This document shows positions 16,063 to 18,661 of a stretch of 18,661 bases of DNA, in pieces (the first letter of the stretch is position 1; each line of letters starts with the position of its first letter). The DNA comes from Proteiniphilum sp. UBA5283 (lineage in GTDB: Bacteria > Bacteroidota > Bacteroidia > Bacteroidales > Dysgonomonadaceae): the NCBI GenBank assembly GCA_002408485.1, contig DHSP01000012.1, forward strand, positions 3,831 to 22,491. Reading direction: 5' to 3'. The translations under genes were made by a program, and so were the position numbers. The notes beneath the pieces are model-generated. The model saw only the letters and a list, made by a program, of their open reading frames with translations. It ran no database searches and was not told the origin of the DNA.

Positions 16063-17193
16063 TCACTTTCCCCCAAACAACAGTGGAAAGAGGAAGGTCA
16101 CCAAAAGGGTCCATATAGCATAAATCGGCAGATACCGGGCAACGGTCAGTTCCACGGTTTTTATCTCTTTCTCATTCCGCACAACCTTGAAGAGGTGGAT
16201 CATGATCAAAACGAGATGTACGAAAATGAGAAGATTAGACCCCAGCACAGCCGTTCTGTTGGGGGTAAACCCAAACTCACCCACCCTGTAGAGGATGGCG
16301 GAAAGCGCCACCAGATCGACAATCAGTGCAAGGAAGGATAGCATAAAAAGGGTCCATTCATTGAAACGGTTCCTTTTTTTGGCCGATGTTCCGATCACGG
16401 AGAAGACAATGATCGCCATGACTCCCGCAAGCATCGTGTTAAACATAATCAGAAAATCCCGGTCGCTGTAAGGATCCTTTCCTGTCAAAATAACAAATAT
16501 GAGATAGATTACCAGTGTAATCAGTACCAAAGGGCTGAAGATGCCGGCAATGACCGGCGCAATTTTATCGGTCATTGCCGGGAAGTTCCTTACAATGTAT
16601 GTCGCCACGATGGGTGCAGAGATCAAACCGATGATCGCTATGTTCTTCATGTAGAAATTCTCAATGTTCAGGTCGATGGTCGAAAACAGGCCGATTGTCA
16701 CCGCAGTAAGAATCCCTCCCGCAATCAGAATGACGGCAGTCAGTATGGCCAGGTCACCATTGTAGCGGAGATAGTTAATCCATTTCAAACGATTTTTTGT
16801 CGCATAATCGGTGAAAATAAGGCCATAGAGACACCACAACATCAGCGGCAGGTGAATATAGGACAAAAGAACCGAATCGCTCTCCTCTCCTGTCGGCAGC
16901 AGGTTGATATAAAGAGCGGACAGCACAAATACCAGCAGCGACAGGATCAACTGCCGTGGGTTAATCTTGTTTTTGGTAAGGAAAATGTATGCCGATAGTC
17001 CCACGAAAAGGATGATGCCCGCATTCTTCGTGTAGTAATCATGCTCGTCCGCATCAAAACCAAACAGTTGAGGGATCTTGATTAAAAGACCGGCAAGTAT
17101 ACAGGAAATAATCAGGAAAAGAACATCACTCTTATGAGTTCTTCGTATGGGTTCACTTTGATGATCCAGATTCTCTTCAATTTCTTTTTCCAT
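16063..17193 (-). CDS. Polytopic membrane protein, probably DUF4153 family
   Basis: This 376-residue protein has a short charged cytoplasmic N-terminus (about 1-22) and roughly eleven hydrophobic segments, for example 24-42, 57-74, 81-101, 109-127, 149-172, 185-202, 213-240, 249-270, 283-304, 319-338 and 352-372. The stretch LYRVGEFGFTPNRTAVLGSN (about 304-323) looks like the conserved motif of DUF4153 proteins, which is why I assign it there. The function of this family is not known to me. The gene stands alone: it converges with tRNA-Gln across a shared terminator and is divergent from the pirin gene. No enzyme motif was seen. The length fits the shorter DUF4153 members. Confidence 0.75.
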   Translation of the reverse strand: MEKEIEENLDHQSEPIRRTHKSDVLFLIISCILAGLLIKIPQLFGFDADEHDYYTKNAGIILFVGLSAYIFLTKNKINPRQLILSLLVFVLSALYINLLPTGEESDSVLLSYIHLPLMLWCLYGLIFTDYATKNRLKWINYLRYNGDLAILTAVILIAGGILTAVTIGLFSTIDLNIENFYMKNIAIIGLISAPIVATYIVRNFPAMTDKIAPVIAGIFSPLVLITLVIYLIFVILTGKDPYSDRDFLIMFNTMLAGVMAIIVFSVIGTSAKKRNRFNEWTLFMLSFLALIVDLVALSAILYRVGEFGFTPNRTAVLGSNLLIFVHLVLIMIHLFKVVRNEKEIKTVELTVARYLPIYAIWTLLVTFLFPLLFGGK

Positions 17194-17505
17194 GATGGAT
17201 CGAATTTAGAATATAATTCAGTGCAAGTTTACATTAATTTTATCGTACTACAAAACATTTGGGGGTCTCATCTTTAGCTGCATTCATTTCAATAAACAAA
17301 ACCCTGTTCACCGTCTGCTTTCCATGCTGTCCTCTCTTTTTTGGTACAGAAGAAAAATCCTTGCATCAAAAAAATGATTGTTGTTAATACGATACTTTTG
17401 TTTCGTCTTTAAAAAAGTTTCCGTATTTTTAACGTGTGTAATAATATATTTATTTCCGTCTTTTGCTTGCGATAATGTGAGTAACCGTAAACATCGATTA
17501 ATGGT
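17194..17505. other. AT-rich divergent intergenic region
   Basis: These 312 bases separate the divergent DUF4153 and pirin genes. The only clear signal is TACTTTTG at 17393-17400 on the + strand, a full match to TAnnTTTG about 105 nt before the pirin start, but without a TTTG at the usual upstream distance. No -7 box was found for the - strand gene. No convincing ORF, tRNA, strong hairpin or repeat was seen. Confidence 0.5.
17393..17400 (+). promoter_or_regulatory. Candidate -7 box for the pirin gene
   Basis: TACTTTTG is identical to the -7 box of the dgkA promoter. No -33 TTTG lies 17-21 nt upstream, so strength is uncertain. If used, the transcript would carry a leader of about 100 nt before the pirin ATG. 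Confidence 0.35.
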
Positions 17506-18381
17506 ATGATCAACAGAAGAAAAGCGACACAAATCATCAGAGGCCAGCATGCCGTAGACGGCGCAGGCGTTCGTTTACGCAGGGTATTGGGAGCGAACAC
17601 CATTCCCGATTTCGATCCGTTTTTAATGCTCGATGGATTTGACTCCACCAATCCCGATGACTACATCAAAGGGTTTCCCTGGCATCCGCACAGAGGTATC
17701 GAGACGATCACCTATCTGGTGAAAGGAAAGATTGAACATGGCGACAGCCTTGGGAATAAAGGTACGATTCACGATCTGGAATGTCAGTGGATGACGGCCG
17801 GTTCGGGAATTATTCATCAGGAGATGCCCAAAGCATCGGAGAGGATGCTGGGCTGCCAGTTGTGGGTCAACCTGCCGGCAAAAGAGAAGATGACCGAACC
17901 TTCCTACGGTGACATTACCCGGGACAAGGTAGTGATTGTGGAAGAAGAAAATGCAACCGTCAGAATACTGGCGGGCTCCTATAAAGGCAAAACCGGCGTC
18001 TTTGAAGGAAAGTACGTGAAGGTACACTATCTCGATGTGGATCTCGCTCCCGACAGTACGTGGAGCTATGCAGAAACTCCCAACAACGAAACGCTTTTCG
18101 TTTATCTGCTGGACGGGACACTGGCGGTGGACGAGCCGTTGTCTGATTTTGAAGAGAAATCGTGTGCTGTTTTATTTCGGCCCACGAACCCGGATGCCGA
18201 AAAAAACGATGCCGTTGTTGTCCGTTCGGGGAACGAAGGCGCCCGTTTTGTTCTGCTGGCTGCCAAACCACTACGCGAGCCCGTAGCCTGGGGAGGGCCC
18301 ATCGTGATGAATACCCGGGAAGAGCTGGAGCTGGCTTTCGACGAGTTGGACCACGGAACATTTATTAAACATAAGAAGTGA
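17506..18381 (+). CDS. Pirin family protein (bicupin)
   Basis: This 291-residue protein is a two-domain cupin of the pirin family. The N-terminal cupin holds the metal site: H60 and H62 in WHPHRGIETITY, and H104 and E106 in SGIIHQEMP, matching human pirin H56, H58, H101 and E103. The C-terminal cupin covers about residues 165-285. Bacterial pirins include quercetin 2,3-dioxygenases and proteins that regulate central metabolism or redox responses; which applies here cannot be told. No signal peptide is present, so it is cytoplasmic. The ATG at 17506 gives the usual N-terminus (RKATQIIRGQHAVDGAGV). A secreted DUF1080 protein begins 56 nt downstream on the same strand. Confidence 0.92.
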   Translation: MINRRKATQIIRGQHAVDGAGVRLRRVLGANTIPDFDPFLMLDGFDSTNPDDYIKGFPWHPHRGIETITYLVKGKIEHGDSLGNKGTIHDLECQWMTAGSGIIHQEMPKASERMLGCQLWVNLPAKEKMTEPSYGDITRDKVVIVEEENATVRILAGSYKGKTGVFEGKYVKVHYLDVDLAPDSTWSYAETPNNETLFVYLLDGTLAVDEPLSDFEEKSCAVLFRPTNPDAEKNDAVVVRSGNEGARFVLLAAKPLREPVAWGGPIVMNTREELELAFDELDHGTFIKHKK

Positions 18382-18437
18382 AAAAGCAGGACATGTAACT
18401 CCCGAAACATTCAACATACACAAAAACTGGTAAAAGC

Positions 18438-18661
18438 ATGAAACAAACACTCTTTACAGTTGCACTGATCTTGGGTTCGTTCAGCCTTTCTGCACAAATG
18501 GCCCCGGAAGAGACCGAATGGTACGCTCCCGTACCGCCGAAGGTCGCACCGGGGAAGACACCGGGAGCTGCCCCCTCCGATGCCATCATCCTGTTCAACG
18601 GAAAGGATCTCTCCCAGTGGAAAGGGGAGAAGGGCGATGCACCGTGGGTAATTCGCAACGG
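18438..18661 (+). CDS. Secreted DUF1080 (3-keto-disaccharide hydrolase-like) protein, cut by the window end
   Basis: Only the first 74 codons are visible. A signal peptide covers residues 1-20 (MKQTLFTVALILGS then SLSAQ), with the SAQ ending common in this phylum and no lipobox Cys. After a Pro-rich linker (about 28-46) comes AIILFNGKDLSQWKG, the typical opening strand of the DUF1080 / PF06439 domain, a lectin-like fold that includes 3-keto-glycoside hydrolases. The gene is incomplete at the 3' end because the window stops, not because of a mutation. It may be read with the pirin gene, since no good promoter box was seen in the 56-nt gap. Confidence 0.8.
   Translation, partial: MKQTLFTVALILGSFSLSAQMAPEETEWYAPVPPKVAPGKTPGAAPSDAIILFNGKDLSQWKGEKGDAPWVIRN

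Noticed and set aside
1..18661. CRISPR array, insertion sequence, integrase or phage module
   Set aside because: No spaced direct repeats, terminal inverted repeats with a transposase, or phage-type genes were found on reading both strands; the tRNA is not flanked by an integrase or an obvious partial copy.

Overview
The window looks like a chromosomal segment of a Bacteroidota bacterium, most likely of the order Bacteroidales. Several promoters match the Bacteroidota form (TTTG about 19 nt upstream of TAnnTTTG). There are no clear Shine-Dalgarno sequences. Exported proteins have Bacteroidota-style lipoprotein or 'SAQ' signal peptides, and GH110, GH95 and DUF1080 proteins are typical of this phylum. 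Placement below order is a guess; no rRNA or other firm taxonomic marker is present. Nothing marks a recent mobile island: no transposase, integrase, CRISPR array or phage gene was seen.

Layout. (1) 1-4349: two co-directional lipoprotein glycoside hydrolases, a GH110 alpha-1,3-galactosidase and a GH95 alpha-L-fucosidase, 22 nt apart and led by a promoter -7 box. Together they could strip blood-group-B-type glycans: galactose first, then the alpha-1,2-fucose it exposes. (2) 4509-6920: a tight + strand cluster of a secreted glycerophosphodiesterase, a standalone SpoT/MESH1-like HD hydrolase (ATGA overlap with the first) and the radical-SAM haem chaperone HemW. (3) 6929-11859 on the - strand: a zinc-ribbon membrane protein with degenerate repeats, uvrB and fhs (formate-tetrahydrofolate ligase), in that order of transcription. 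(4) 12024-15806 on the + strand: a consensus promoter, a DgkA-family lipid kinase and, 8 nt further, a 1121-residue Dna2-like protein joining a PD-(D/E)XK nuclease to a superfamily 1 helicase. (5) 15850-16024: tRNA-Gln(CUG) with its own promoter and a terminator that can work in both directions. (6) 16063-17193 on the - strand: a polytopic DUF4153-type membrane protein. (7) 17506-18661 on the + strand: a pirin and the start of a secreted DUF1080 protein that runs off the window.

Most of this is core metabolism and maintenance. The parts most worth a second look are the GH110-GH95 pair, the Dna2-like nuclease-helicase behind dgkA, the DgkA protein that appears to lack a metal-binding glutamate, and the HD hydrolase whose base-recognition segment differs from ppGpp hydrolases. 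No complete new multi-gene system could be shown from sequence alone.
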